In this document: positions 44,861 to 56,290 of the stretch, piece after piece
Position numbering within the stretch: the first letter of the stretch is position 1
Layout: every line of letters begins with the position of its first letter
NCBI GenBank assembly: GCA_015680685.1
Contig: MNCI01012690.1
Coordinates: 213,658-277,657 of the forward strand
Reading direction: 5' to 3'
Origin: Gnetum montanum
Taxonomy: Eukaryota > Streptophyta > Gnetopsida > Gnetales > Gnetaceae
Length of the DNA stretch: 64,000 nt
Program-made: the position numbers and the translations under genes
Notes under the pieces: generated by a model
The model's database searches: none
Told to the model about the DNA's origin: nothing
What the model saw: only the letters and a program-made list of their open reading frames with translations

Positions 44861-46021
44861 ATGAGCCTAAGCAAGCCAATGCAATAAATGCCTCATCAAA
44901 TGGACAACCACACTCAATCTTTTGGATCTCTTCCTTTTAACGTAGTCATGGGGGAGATGGCCATCCATGTTAACTATAGAAGTGGCTCAGTTTTTCATCT
45001 TTTTGCTCTATATGTTTTTGTTTTACACCTTGTTATTTACACATTCTTTATCTTGCATCTTTTTGTTTTTACGTTATTATTTTTTCAAAATTTTTGTTTT
45101 ACAACATTGTTAGTACATTTTATTTTTCTTAAATATTTTACAATTTCTTGTATATTTTCCTTTATTTTGGATGTGATTTTTTTATTGTGTTTTAATAATA
45201 ATGTGCCTTATTGCCAACTAGATACAGTGTGGTTTGTTTGATGTGGGCATGTGCTATCTAGTTATTTGATTATTGGTGTCTGGATTCTAGCTTTAAATTT
45301 TGTTACTCATAACTATGACATGATTTCCTTTTCAAGAAATAGGCAATGAGTCCAGAAAATCCACCCATCCACAAACTCTATGATATTCCTTATTTTGGAA
45401 GTATGAGATCCCTTTTTCATTAATAAAACTTTAACAAACTTGTGACCTTGGTAGTTTTCAAATTTGAAAAGGATTCAAAGGTATGAATAGGGTGTGATTT
45501 CAAAGAGTCTCGGTACTCTTTGTGCCTTTCTACTTACTTGGGTGCATGTGTGTTTTCATGAATTTCTTACCATTTTGTATCAACTAATAATAGGAAGTTG
45601 AATAAGCCTTTGCATGGTGTGGTTTCCATTTAAAAAAATGATGGGAATTTAAAGCACAGTCCTTAGACAAAATAAATGGACTACAAGCATTGGTTATGGG
45701 GCTAGAACAACATGTTATCCATTCTTGAAGGTCCCCTCTAACTAAGGTCCTTTCTCACTTCTTGGTTCTATTTTCTTCTTCAATAAGGACTGGTGGTTGT
45801 TCTATGGGAGCACTCTTGTGTCTCAAGGGGTGGAGTAGTCTTAGAGTGGTGATGCGAAGTCACTAAACATGGTTGGTTTTGGTTTGGACTAAGGATGGAT
45901 TTTATTAGGTTATTTAACCACAAAAATTCACAAGGGATTCCACTCTCTCTTTCATCCATCTATGTTTTCCATGTCTCACCTCACTATCGATTTCATGTTC
46001 TTGTTCGATGTCTTGGTTTGA

Positions 46022-46066
46022 NNNNNNNNNNNNNNNNNNNNNNNNNNNNNNNNNNNNNNNNNNNNN
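46022..46066. other. Assembly gap (45 N)
   Basis: Run of 45 undetermined bases inside the post-pol spacer of element B. The true length is unknown. Confidence 0.98.
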
Positions 46067-46665
46067 TATGCGCATCTTCACAATGTTTTTCAATGAAATC
46101 CTCTTTTGTTGTGAATTCTTAAACCCTCTTCAAACATTTCATCGTGTTTGGACTTTTCAAAATTTAATAATGGACCACTTATCCATTTCACCCTATTTTT
46201 CAATTTTCTTTCTAACACTATTAAAAGAACCAATCCACCATAATCACAACCTAGCCAAGTGTAACTACTAAGGAGACAAGGTACCTAATAGCTATATGTT
46301 ACACATCACACACTAATTCATAGTTTTTTTGTGATCGTAGTGGGAAGCATGAATTGGAAGAAAAAATTTCTTCACCAAAGGATAAGCAACACCATCATGC
46401 TACAAGGACCCTTTATGATCATTGAATCTTCTCCTTCATTTTTCAATTGCCAAAGGAGTTGGATGCCAATTTTGTCCAGGGTGTTCAATTTTATTATCAT
46501 GAACACCTAATTTTATAAATAATTGTAAATCTATACACTTGGGTACTTAGAGTCTATTTGTTCCATCTGAGTTAGTTTGCATGTTAGTCAATAATCCCAT
46601 ACCTTGCTAATATTTTGTAAGAAACTTGTTCCTCCTCTTGTTCACTCAAGGATGAGTTTTCATTC

Positions 46666-46678
46666 AGTCATGGGGGTA
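46666..46678 (+). promoter_or_regulatory. 3' polypurine tract of element B
   Basis: AGTCATGGGGGTA immediately before the TGATGAACC LTR terminus; identical to the tract of D. Confidence 0.75.
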
Positions 46679-47224
46679 TGATGAACCGTATTTATCCTGG
46701 CTCCAATACTTAATATCAAAGCCCTAATATTAGGTACGTGATATCGGGTCCCAAGGTGCGATGTTGAACATCTAATATCACGGGGTGTGTGCTAGCCTAT
46801 AAACATAGCACTTGGGCACATGGTTTGGGCATAATTTTTTGTCATAGCATAGTATAGCTCTTGCAATTTCTTTTCTCTAGAGTTAGAATATTTTCCAAAA
46901 TGCTCATAGTAGAAGTCATCAAGTGTATGGATCTTTATTTGAGCACTATTATACCTAAGCATGGCAATGTGTACGGTAATAAAGATGAGCTTTTTGATCG
47001 TAGAAGAATAAAATATAAAATAAATAAAATCATGTACCTCAATTACACTTAACCATACAACTAAGCTCCATAGGTGTAGTTGGGAGGACAACAATCATCA
47101 CGATTAGATTTCACATCCTAGAATTAGTGTACCTTGGAACTTAAGTTCTATGAAATTTGACCAAATCGTGCATGAATGCTTGTGATTCATGTGGTTGGGC
47201 ATAGGAGTACCTCACCACTCATCA
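46679..47224 (+). repeat. 3' LTR of element B (internal deletion)
   Basis: TGATGAACC ... CTCATCA, 546 bp. It lacks about 340 bp present in the 5' LTR: the sequence jumps from AAAGATGAGCTTT to AGAAGAATAAAATATAA near 46995-47010. The TATA box is reduced to TATAAACATAG at 46798. Confidence 0.88.
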
Positions 47225-47229
47225 GATTT
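47225..47229. repeat. Target-site duplication of element B (right)
   Basis: GATTT directly after CTCATCA of the 3' LTR; partner at 35077-35081. Confidence 0.85.
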
Positions 47230-47315
47230 CAAATTACTTGATTTGAGAGACAATATCCCTTTTAACTTTTTCAAACATCAATGGAAGATTCAACAATTTA
47301 ATAAAACAAAGAACC
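47225..47315 (-). pseudogene. LINE ORF1 continuation between elements B and C
   Basis: Joined in frame across the B insertion, the minus strand reads VLCFIKLLNLPLMFEKVKRD, then IVSQIK, stop, FEILPKTSG. The LNLPLMFEKV block fits the W..LP.LPL signature of DUF4283. So B interrupted a LINE ORF1, and C landed 91 bp upstream in the same ORF. Confidence 0.55.
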
Positions 47316-48111
47316 TGATGAGTCACGATATCGCGTATGCGATATCACATCCACCACGCAATATTGCATACACGATATCGCGGCCTGCCTCATCTTCTAT
47401 AAATAAGAGGTGACACCCTTTGTTCCAAGTTAGTTAGACTTAGACCCTTAGCCAAACTCTTGTTGTTTTGTCATTCTAGAGTTAGAATTATTTATATGTG
47501 CCTGCAGTAGGATTCATAGAGTGAACGGATCTTTATTCGAGCAATTTTTACCTAAGCACAATTTTGTGTATGATAATAAAGACAAACTCTATGACAAACC
47601 TTGCAGCATACAGATTAAGCTAATTAGTAATTAATGATTTTTTAATGCTTTCCTAGTTAATTAATATCTCTCTCAACCTTCAATCCCCTTAGTTAAATAC
47701 ACTCAGTACGATTGCTTTGAGCATGTGTGTAGCGCTTGGTAATCTAGTAATGATTAGCGTTTGCTAATCCCAGTGGCGTTGCACTGGTTCAGGATGTGTA
47801 CAGCAAGTGGAAATAGATACTAGTGTTAGGAAAATTTAGAAACTAGTTAATGTAAGTTAGTCACTTAGTTCTCTCTCCCTCTCCTTTATTAGTAGAAGAC
47901 ATAAAAAGACAAAAACTATAAAAATAATATACCTCAAGCTTACTTAACCATACAACCATGACAATACAAGTAAGTTTGGGAAGACAACGATTGATTAATC
48001 CTGAGTGTTTCATTACGGTGTATAAGCACATAGTCCTTGGAGTTCAACTGGATTGTGTGTAAAATGCTTGTATTCGTATGCTTGAGTATAGGGGTACCTC
48101 GCCACTCATCA
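47316..48111 (+). repeat. 5' LTR of element C
   Basis: TGATGAGTCACG ... CCACTCATCA, 796 bp, colinear with the LTRs of D. U3 opens with ACGATATCGCG, TGCGATATCA, GCAATATTGC and ACGATATCGCG motifs (47323-47383). Confidence 0.88.
47398..47405 (+). promoter_or_regulatory. TATA box of element C LTR
   Basis: TCTTCTATAAATAAGAGG, identical in core to D. Confidence 0.65.
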
Positions 48112-48132
48112 TTGGCATTGTTGTTGGGGACT
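48112..48132 (+). promoter_or_regulatory. Primer binding site of element C
   Basis: TTGGCATTGTTGTTGGGGAC directly after the LTR. Confidence 0.7.
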
Positions 48133-48255
48133 TAGTTGTTTGTGCGTTGCGTAGAACATAGGAAATCATTCATACCATTGGAACGTTAGAGCGAACCCAT
48201 AGGGTTAATCAAAAAAAGATAAAATAATGGTACATTACACACCAAACAAGACAAG

Positions 48256-50210
48256 ATGTCTTCTTCTTCACATAAGAGCACTTCACCGCCTAGGACTAAC
48301 ACAAGAGGCAGTCAACGGCATAATACACGTAACCAAGATCCACTAGTTCCTCAATAGTTTCGTGTGTTATATACTCATCCTGATGAGTATGTACCTAATT
48401 TCACCTTCATTCTCCACCAAGATGAACAACTGCATTGAAGAGACTTGGAGGATAACATAGTGTTGCCTCCAGAATGAGCATTCCCCAACATGCTCCTTCA
48501 TGCTCTCACACGAATAGGCATGTTGCTTTTATACGCGGAATACATTGCATGCGCTCATGACACAAGGGACTATCATCCCATAGAAGTGCAATGTCAAAGG
48601 GACTTGCAACAGGAGAGATACCATACATCCTTGAAGGGTAAATGATGCCATGACGCTCCGCACATTTTGAGCGAAATTGAGGATGGTGAACCTGCTTCAA
48701 CAGGTTCCCTGCAAAACAATATTCCTCCTCCTAACATTGGTTAGGAGGTGATGTATCAAAACCTTCACTCCACTATTCACAACCCTAGTTCTGATACCCA
48801 CGAACATGAAGTATTCAATGAGGGAACACAAACACACAATAAGGACAAGTGTTTTGATCGTGATCACAATCGAGGCCGAGACCATCGAAGAGAAGGTAGA
48901 AAACACCGTCATGACAATGGTCCTCCTTCTTCTTCACCTTCATTGTCACCTTCACCCTCTCCTTTAGTGTTTGGATGTAGTCATAGGGAAACCAATCATG
49001 AGGATAAGGGAAAACAAAGTCAAAGACATCGATGAGAAAGTTGAGAAAAAGGACAAGGACACTCTAAGGAATCAAGGCATAGAAGAAGGGAGAGTAGGGA
49101 ACTGCATAGACACCATAGATGCTATGAACGAGATGATCATGAAGAATGCCTACTCGCAACTAGAAGAATGCTAGATATAATGGAGGCTATAAGAGTTCCA
49201 ACAAGGCACCAAAAGAATAGTAGGATCAAGAGGTTAGACATAAACAACATCCCATGATTTGAAGGGGGATACAACACTAATCCTCAAAATCATCTACAAG
49301 CATTCCATGATGCATGTGCCTTGCAAAACATAGAAAATGAATGGCAAAAACTAAAGTTGTTCCCAAGGACACTAGTAAAAGAAGCTGAAAGCTGGTACCA
49401 GTCCTTAGAACCAAAATTCATTCAGAGGTGGAGTACAATGTTAGAAATTTTCAATGATAAGTACCAAATGTACTCCCAAGTGTCTAACCTATAGAAGGAA
49501 ATCCAAGGATGGAAGTAAGACAATCATGAACCCTTGGATGTTGCCGTGGGCCGCTATTACGCACTATTACATCATTGCCTTGGCCATGGTTATTTGTAGC
49601 GGGATCAACTACACCATCTCGTGGATGGACTTAGGCATGAAACAAGAAGAACCCTTGGGATGTACGCCCAAGGAAGGTTATCAAAGCTTAGGTCACATCA
49701 AATTCATAGATTGCTAGAGCAAGTAGCCAAAGAAGAAGGTGAGCTATGAAAGAGAGAAAGTGCAGAAGAATACAACAAAGATCCTTCCCTCCGAAAAAGG
49801 GGAGTGATATTTTGTGAGGAGGAAGAAGAGTCACCACTCGAAGAGATGGTGAGTATGAAAACTTTGCCTCTCCAAAAGTTAACAATAGAAATATCAACAA
49901 AGGTAGACCAAATGTGGGACTCGTTGGATAGTAGGTTTGAAACTGTTCTTAAAATCGTAGAGGAGTCTAAGGAGTGAGGTAGTGACTGTAATAAAAAGAA
50001 AAAGAGAGAAGTGGATAATGCATGTAACAAGGAAGGGAAAAATAGCCATCACAGAAGAGGTTGTGGATTTAGATACAGATAATGATGGTGGATGCGAGAT
50101 ATGCCAATACGACCATCCTAAGAGATGTTGCCTGGTGATCTCACATCTACAAGAGTCTGGGATGTATGCACTCAACCCACGACTAAATAAATGGCAAGCA
50201 CCCTGATGGT
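48256..50210 (+). pseudogene. gag: gag of element C
   Basis: ATG 48256 gives MSSSSHKSTSPPRTNTRG. The blocks are YTHPDEYVPNFTFILHQDEQ, NIVLPPE, the basic region (48748-49035) with DRDHNRGRDHRREGRKHRH, and the gag core with LDIMEAIRVPTRHQKNSRIK and NEWQKLKLFPRTLVKEAES (49170-49740). The zinc knuckle CEICQYDHPKRCC is near 50096. There are several in-frame stops and a shift near 49035. This is the best preserved knuckle in the window. Confidence 0.85.
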
Positions 50211-50745
50211 CACCTTATCCCCAAGGTAGTTCCACCAACCTTCAACATATTATCCAAGTGGAACTCCACCACAACTCATTAAGCAACATCAATAGTGGCA
50301 ATACCCACAGTCATGGGGGATGCCACCACCAAGGCAACAATACCCCTACCAGCAACTTCACCCATATGGCTACTACGTGTAGCGTCCAATCTCTCCACGT
50401 GACTCTATTAGTCATGTTACACCACAACATCACTACCAAGCTCATGAGTATTATAGAACTCCTTCTTCAAGGGAATATAACACACAAACATACCATCCTT
50501 CAAATCCGTCCACAGCTCTCACTCCAATAGCTCCATTACCACCCTCTCCAGCAATGCAAGGGGAACTCCATACTCAACCGTAGCAACGCAATGCTGCAAG
50601 GGCTATGAACCCTCAACCCACTATTGGTTCTGATAATCGTCTAAAGAAAAGACCTTTCTTCAAAACCAACAGTCCAAACAAGCCCTTACAACCACAAGCG
50701 GTTGAGCCTCTAAACACCTCCCCATCAAATAAGGCTTTAGAGCTC
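50211..50745 (+). pseudogene. Gln/Pro/Tyr-rich gag tail of element C
   Basis: Broken frames with PQGSSTNLQ, QYPQSWGMPPPRQQYPYQQ-like and HYHYQAHEYYRTPSS-like pieces, and KKRPFFKTNSPNKPL at the end. D inserted here, between codons of SNKALELPSNQTPSSM. Confidence 0.6.
50741..50745. repeat. Target-site duplication of element D (left)
   Basis: AGCTC, repeated at 60398-60402 directly after the 3' LTR of D. Confidence 0.9.
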
Positions 50746-50751
50746 TGATGG

Positions 50752-50796
50752 GACGCGATATCGCATGGGCCATGATATCACGTACGCGATATCACA
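50752..50796. repeat. GATATC palindrome cluster in U3 of element D
   Basis: CGCGATATCGC (perfect 10 bp palindrome GCGATATCGC at 50755-50764), ATGATATCACGT and ACGCGATATCAC in 45 bases. The 3' LTR holds the equivalent TGCGATATCA, AGCGATATCGCG and ACGCGATATTGC. Confidence 0.8.
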
Positions 50797-50811
50797 ACAT
50801 GCCATCAAATC

Positions 50812-50819
50812 TATAAATA
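50812..50819 (+). promoter_or_regulatory. TATA box of element D 5' LTR
   Basis: AATCTATAAATAAGAGG, about 20 bases downstream of the palindrome cluster; repeated at 59684-59691. Confidence 0.7.
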
Positions 50820-51511
50820 AGAGGAGGCTCTCCCTTGTTTCTCCATCTAGATCTAGACCTTAGCCAAACTCTTGTAGTTTTTCCATTCTAGAGTTAGAGT
50901 AATTTCCATGTCCCCATAGTAGGAGTCCCAAAGTAAACGGATCTTTATTCGAGCAAATATTGTACCTGAGCACAAGTTTGTGTACGGAAATTTGGATAAA
51001 CCTTGTAGTGCATGGACTAAGCTAAATATTACTTTAATTATTGTTAATTTTTAAATGCTTTATTAGTTAATTAAATCTCTCTCAACCCTAACTCCTAGTT
51101 AAGTGCATTTAGTACGACTGCTTCGAGCATGTGTGTTATGCTTGGTAATCCCAGCAACGAATAGCGTTTGGTAATCCCAGAAGGTTGCATTGGTTCAGGG
51201 TGTGAATGGTAAGTGGGACAGATACTAATGCTAGGCATTAGAACTTAGTTAGTTAATGTTAGTTACTTAGTCTCTTCACCCTTTCCCTCATTAGCATAGG
51301 CAATAAAACATAAAAGATATAAAAATCACATACCTCAGACTTACTAACCATACAACCATGACAAATAGAAGTAAGTCTAGAAAGATAATGAACGATTAAC
51401 CTTAAGTGTTCCATAAGGCGTGTCGGCACTTAGTCTGCAGAGTTCGACCGGATCACACGTGTAACGCTCGTATTCGTATGGTTGAGTGTAGGGGTACCTC
51501 GCCACTCATCA

Positions 51512-51532
51512 TTGGCGCCATTGCTGGGGACT
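51512..51532 (+). promoter_or_regulatory. Primer binding site of element D
   Basis: TTGGCGCCATTGCTGGGGAC directly after the LTR. It is the best preserved PBS in the window and closest to the tRNA-Asp-type Athila PBS. Confidence 0.75.
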
Positions 51533-51638
51533 AAGTTGTTTGTGCACTAAGTAGAACATAGGAAATCATCCACATCGTTGGGAAGCTTAAACGAAATAAA
51601 ATTTAAACAATAGTCAATAGCACACTGACAAGATAACA

Positions 51639-53560
51639 ATGTCTTCTTCTTCTCATAAAAGCACTTCACCACCTAGGGATCACATAAGAGACAGTCGATG
51701 GTCTAACACATATAACCTAGATCCGCCAATTCCCCAAGAGTATCAAGTAGTGTATACTCATCACAATGAGTATATACCCAAATTTACCTTTATCCTCCAT
51801 CAGGATGAACAATTGTGTTGGCGAGATTTGCAAGGTAACATAGTATTACCTCCAGATCGTGCTTTCCCCAACATGCTCCTTTGTGCTCTTGCACAGATAG
51901 ACATGATGCAGCTATATGCTGAATACGTTGCAGAAGATTATGACACCAGGGATTACCATTCCACAGTGGCACAACGTCAATGGGACACATGGTAGGAGAG
52001 TTACCACACATCGTTGAAGGGCAAAGGACCCCGTAATGCTTTGCCTGTCATAAGAGAAATTAAGGGTGGTGAACTTATCTCAATAGGTTCCCCACGAAAT
52101 TATATTCCCCCTCCTAACAATAGTGAGGAGCTAGGGTATCAGAACCTTCGCTCCATGATACACAACCCTAGTTTTGATTCCCACGAACACCAAGTATTCA
52201 CTGAGGGAACACAAGCACAAGATAAGGGCAAGCATTCTGATCTTCATCACGATCGGGGCCGTAGCCACCAAAGAGAAGGTAAGAAACATCGTCATGGCAA
52301 TGGTTCCCCTTATTCTTCCCCTTCATCACATCATTCACCCTCTCCTTCCACATCAAGACACAGTCACAAAGAGCACAACGATGAGGATAAGGATAAGCAA
52401 GATGAGAAACCTCGACGAGAGAGTCGAGAGTGAGGACGAGGACATTTTAGAGAGTCAAGGCATAGAAGGGAAAGTAGGGAACCACGTAGGCATCATAAAA
52501 ATAATGAGAGAGATGATAATGAAAAACCCCTACTTGTCACTCGAAGTATGTTAGATATTACGGAGGCTGTTAGAATACCTACAAGGCACCAAAAAGATAG
52601 CCGGATCAAGAGACTAGACATGAATAATATCCCACGGTTTGAGGGGGGATATAATGCTGATCCACAAAACCACTTACAAGAATTCCACGATGCCTATGCC
52701 TTGTATAATATTGAAAATGAGTGGCAGAAGTTAAAGTTGTTCCCTAGGACACTCATAAAAGAAGCGCAAAGTTAGTACCATTCTTTAGAGCTGGAAACTA
52801 TTAGGAGGTGGAGTACAATGCTAGAATTGTTTTAACGATAAATACCAAACGTATTCTAGAGTGTCCAACTTGCATAAGCAAATCCAAGGATGGAAGCAGG
52901 GTAATCACAAACCCTTGGATGCTACCATGGGCTGATATTACACATTGCTACATCATTGTCCAATCCATGGTTACGCACAATGGGATCAACTCTACGACCT
53001 CGTAGATGGGCTAAGACATGAATCCAGTAGAATCCTTGGGACATATGTCCAAGGGAGATTATCTAGACTTAGGTTCCATGAAATTCATAGATTTTTGGAG
53101 CAAGTAGCTAAAGAAGAAGGGTAGCTACAGAAAAGAAAAAGTGTAAAAGAGTACAATCGTAATCCTTCCCTCTAAAAGAGGGGAGTGAGATTCTGAGAGG
53201 AGGAGGATGAGTCACCACTTGAAGAGTTGGTGAATAGAAAAACCTTGCCGCTTTAGAAATTAACAATATAAGTGTCAGCTAATGTAGATCAAATATGTAG
53301 CTCCTTAGATAGTAAAATTGAAATTGTCCTAAAAATCGTAGAGGAGTCTAAGGAGGAGCGAAGTAGTGATCATGATAAGAAAAAGCGGAGAGATTCAGAC
53401 CATGCACGTAACAAGGGTAAGGGAAAAATGACTATCATTGATGAGGCTATGGATTTGGATATAGACAATGATAGTGGATGTGAGATCACCAATATGACCA
53501 TCCTAAGGTATGTTGCCCAATAATCTCACATCTACAAGAGTCTGGGGTGTATGCACTCAA
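51639..53560 (+). pseudogene. gag: gag of element D
   Basis: The first 118 codons are open (51639-51995): MSSSSHKSTSPPRDHIRDSR, YTHHNEYIPKFTFILHQDEQ, NIVLPPDRAFPNMLL and YAEYVAEDYDTRDYH. TAG follows at 51993. The basic His/Ser/Arg region spans 52014-52433. The core spans 52548-53120 with LDITEAVRIPTRHQKDSRIK, MNNIPRFEGGYNADPQNHL and WQKLKLFPRTLIKEA. The knuckle near 53480 is frameshifted (GCEI then HQYDHPK-like). The long open N-terminus makes this a good reference for the family's gag start. Confidence 0.88.
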
Positions 53561-54035
53561 CCCAAGACTTAACAAATGGCAAGCACCCCGAAGGTTACCT
53601 TATCCCCAAGGTAACCCGAGGTAGTTCCACCAACCATTAACATATTATCGAAGTGGAACTCTGCCACAACCTATCGGGCAACATCGGCAATGGCAATACC
53701 CACAGTCATGGGGGATGTCACCGCCTAGACAACAATACCCTTACCGGCAACCAGATCCTTATGGCTATTATGTGCAGTAGCCGATTTCTCCAAGTGACTC
53801 TATCAGTCACATTACTTCACAATGGCACTACCTAGTTTCGGAGTATTTTTAGACTCCCTCTCCTAGAAGGAACACTCCACATGCATACCATCCTTCGAAT
53901 CCATCCGCACCTCTTATGCTGGTAGCTCCACCACCAACCGCTCCAACAATGCCAAGGGTATTTCCCACTCAACCACAACAACCCAATTTCACGAGGGCTT
54001 CCAATCCTTAATTCTTAGTTGGTCCTAACAATCTT
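53561..54035 (+). pseudogene. Gln/Pro-rich gag tail of element D
   Basis: Fragments with RLPYPQGNPR, QYPQSWGMSPPRQQ and AMPRVFPTQPQQPNFT in shifting frames, ahead of KRPFLRTNNPTKPSPSQ at the protease start. Confidence 0.6.
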
Positions 54036-54689
54036 ATGCTAAAAAGACCTTTCCTCAGAACCAACAATCCAACTAAGCCCTCACCCTCACAAGCGATTGA
54101 ACATCTAAATACCTCCGTACCAAATAAAGTTTCGGGACCTTCTTTAATCCAAAAATCAAGCTCAACGCACATGGTTATGTTAACACATACTATTATATAC
54201 TGGATTAAGGTGGGCCACCTTCCCAAGAAATTCTCTGACCCTAGAAGTCCCCTAATTTATCTCCAAGCCATTGGGAATGAACCCTATAAAGCTCTTCTAG
54301 ACTCAGGTTCTGGAGTCAGCCTAATATCACAGGAGATGTACAAAGCCTCGAACCTACCTCCATTAAGGAAGAGTAACATTCGACTTGAGCTGGCCGACTA
54401 GTCCATCACTGTCCCCTTGGGAGTAGTGCAGGACATCGTTACCACTGTTTGTAGGTGGTTATATCTAGCGAATTTCCTAGTGATTCAAGTAACTAACGGT
54501 AAGGGGAACTTCCCAGTAATAATGGGAAGAGCGTGGCTAAGTACGATAGATGCATGCCTAGGAATCCACAATCTTTCCCTGGAAATATCCAATAAAAATA
54601 CTTTTGGAAAGATTGAGAGGAAGAAAGTTCCATGCATCACATACAGTGACACTGGGTGCCATTACGTGGAAAAATCATGGGTTATGTGA
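54036..54689 (+). pseudogene. pro: Aspartic protease of element D
   Basis: Two open pieces: 54036-54401 with DPRSPLIYLQAIGNEPYK and ALLDSGSGVSLISQEMYK (catalytic DSG), ending in a stop at the LELAD site. The second, 54417-54689, has VVQDIVTTVCRWLY, FPVIMGRAWLSTIDACLGI and VPCITYSDTGC. A single substitution separates the pieces, so this protease is nearly intact. Confidence 0.87.
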
Positions 54690-55205
54690 AGTTTAGCATT
54701 GCCTGCATGCGATTGGTATGCACAAGAAGTTAATATACAAAGGTGCCTATATGCAGTAGCCACATGATAAGAGGACACCCTGTGGTTGATGGTTGATCAA
54801 GAGAGTGACTCAATAACATGCATGGAATTAACTGAGGGAATAACTAGTGCTTATATTAGAAGCACAGACACACTTGAGCAAGTTCATTGCCAACTCCCCA
54901 AAATTAGCCTTGAAAACATCAATTGGGGAAAGTTTGAAATTCCTAAGAAATTTAAACCAGAGCCCCTCGATCTAAAACCATTACCCACTGGTCTAGAGTA
55001 TATGACTCTTGAAAATGGAAAATCGGTAATTATCAATGCAAAACTTGTCCCCAAGCAAAAATAAAGCCTATTGAAAGTAATAAATAAATGGTCAAAAGCC
55101 TTTGCTTGGTCATATCCCAAGCTAACTGAAATAGACCCTAGGATATGCTAGCATAGGATTTACACGGAACCCTCCATGAAGCCTCGAAAATAACCACAAA
55201 GGTGA
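54690..55205 (+). pseudogene. Protease-RT linker of element D
   Basis: The open piece 54786-55064 reads VDQESDSITCMELTEGITSA, KFEIPKKFKPEPLDLKPLP and TGLEYMTLENGKSVI. After a stop it continues with VINKWSKAFAWSYPKL. This matches the pre-RT segment of the other copies. Confidence 0.65.
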
Positions 55206-55844
55206 TTGAACCCGAAATTGAAACAAGTAGTAAAAGAAGAGATAGAAGGGCTCCTCAAGGCCAGGTTCATATATCCCATTGCTGATAGTGAATGGGTTAG
55301 TCCTCTAGTAATCGTGCCTAAGAAGGGAGGCAAATGGAGGGTGTGTATATATTTTAGGCTACTGAACATGGCAACATTCAAAGATCATTTCCCATTGTTG
55401 TTCATTGATGAAGTCTTAAACACTATAGCAGGGCATCACTATTATAGTTTTCTGGATGGGTATAGTGGATATAATCAAATACGAATAGCACCAGAAGATC
55501 AAGCCAAAACAACATTCACCAGTCCTTGGGGAACATTTGCATATAAAAAAATGCCATTTGGCTTGTGCAATGCCCCTGCCACGTTTCAAAATTTAGTGTT
55601 AAGCATATTTCAATAGCAGATAGGGAATGGAGTCGAAGTATTTATGGATGACTTCTCCACTTATGGGACAAGCTTTGATCAAGCCCTGGACTAATTAGAG
55701 CAAGTGTTAAAATGATGCGTTCAAAGCAACCTAAAGCTCAACTAGCAGAAAAGCCACTTGATGGTTCAAGAGGGCATAGTATTGGGGCATAAGATTTCAT
55801 AGTCAGGAATAGAGGTGGACCCGGAAAAGGTTAAAGTCATCCAA
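55206..55844 (+). pseudogene. pol (RT): Reverse transcriptase of element D
   Basis: 136 open codons (55206-55616): VSPLVIVPKKGGKWRVCIYF (IDF changed to IYF), LLNMATFKDHFPLLFIDEV, YYSFLDGYSGYNQIRIA, GTFAYKKMPFGLCNAPATFQ and LSIFQ, then TAG at 55614-55616. It continues QIGNGVEVFMDDFSTYGTSF, a stop, EQVLK, a stop, and LN, TAG, QKSHLM to the N at 55845. The FMDD motif is intact. Confidence 0.9.
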
Positions 55845-55845
55845 N
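55845..55845. other. Single undetermined base at a pol deletion
   Basis: The sequence passes from GTCATCCAA through N to GGGAATGTGAACGAG. In element C the same two points are about 150 bp apart (62102-62256). The N may mark a mis-join instead of a real deletion. Confidence 0.9.
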
Positions 55846-56290
55846 GGGAATGTGAACGAGCATTCCAAACTCTAAAATAGAGGCTTGTGGAAACTCCCAT
55901 TCTACAAGCTCCTGACTAGTCCAGACCATTCCATATCATGATTGACACATCTAATTATGCCTTAGGAGCTATAATGACATAGTATGATGAACAAAAATGC
56001 CCTTATTACATCCACTGTACAAGTAAGAGTATCGTCGGTGCACAACTCAACTACACAACTACGAAAAAGGAATTAATGACTGTAGTGTTTGCACTGGACA
56101 AATTTAGGCACTATGTGTTAGGCTACAAAGTGTACATTCATACGGATCATAGTGGAATTAGGTTCCTCATGAACAAGCCAACAATTAGCCCTCGTATTAT
56201 ACGTTGGTTGGTAATCCTTCAAGAGTTCGACTTAACCATAGTAGACCAAAAGGACACCAAGAATGTAGTCGTAGATCACTTATCTCAGTT
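55846..56290 (+). pseudogene. pol (RH): RNase H of element D
   Basis: ECERAFQTLK, a stop, RLVETPILQAPD, TAG (55917-55919), SRPFHIMIDTSNYALGAIMT, TAG (55980-55982). Then SIVGAQLNYTTTKKELMTVV and the open piece from 56076 with HYVLGYKVYIHTDHSGIRFL and NKPTISPRIIRW. The N-terminal part up to [12 protein letters not shown] is missing at the N. Confidence 0.85.

Larger units (their letters stand above)
44861..46678 (+). other. Post-pol non-coding spacer of element B
   Basis: Begins with AGTCATGGGGGAGATGG (44944-44960). A T-rich stretch 45000-45190 and the conserved block TTTAAAGCACAGTCCTTAGA plus GACTACAAGCATTGGTTATGG (45648-45706) follow. Then come the assembly gap and a possible 60 bp intron with donor 46281 and acceptor 46340. 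The 3' end is CATTCAGTCATGGGGGTA, the PPT (46661-46678). No gene is evident. Confidence 0.65.
35082..47224 (+). mobile_element. Element B: Athila-like retrotransposon in a LINE
   Basis: 5' LTR 35082-35964, 3' LTR 46679-47224, flanked by perfect GATTT duplications at 35077-35081 and 47225-47229. It has all gag-pol blocks, but 2.7 kb of foreign non-coding DNA sits in gag (36200-38911) and part of RT is deleted near 42658. The spacer contains a 45-base assembly gap. Confidence 0.92.
50746..51511 (+). repeat. 5' LTR of element D
   Basis: TGATGGGACGCG ... CCACTCATCA, 766 bp. Near-identical to 59602-60397, but lacks about 12 bp of AATAAAGACGAACTT next to the putative poly(A) signal. Confidence 0.93.
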
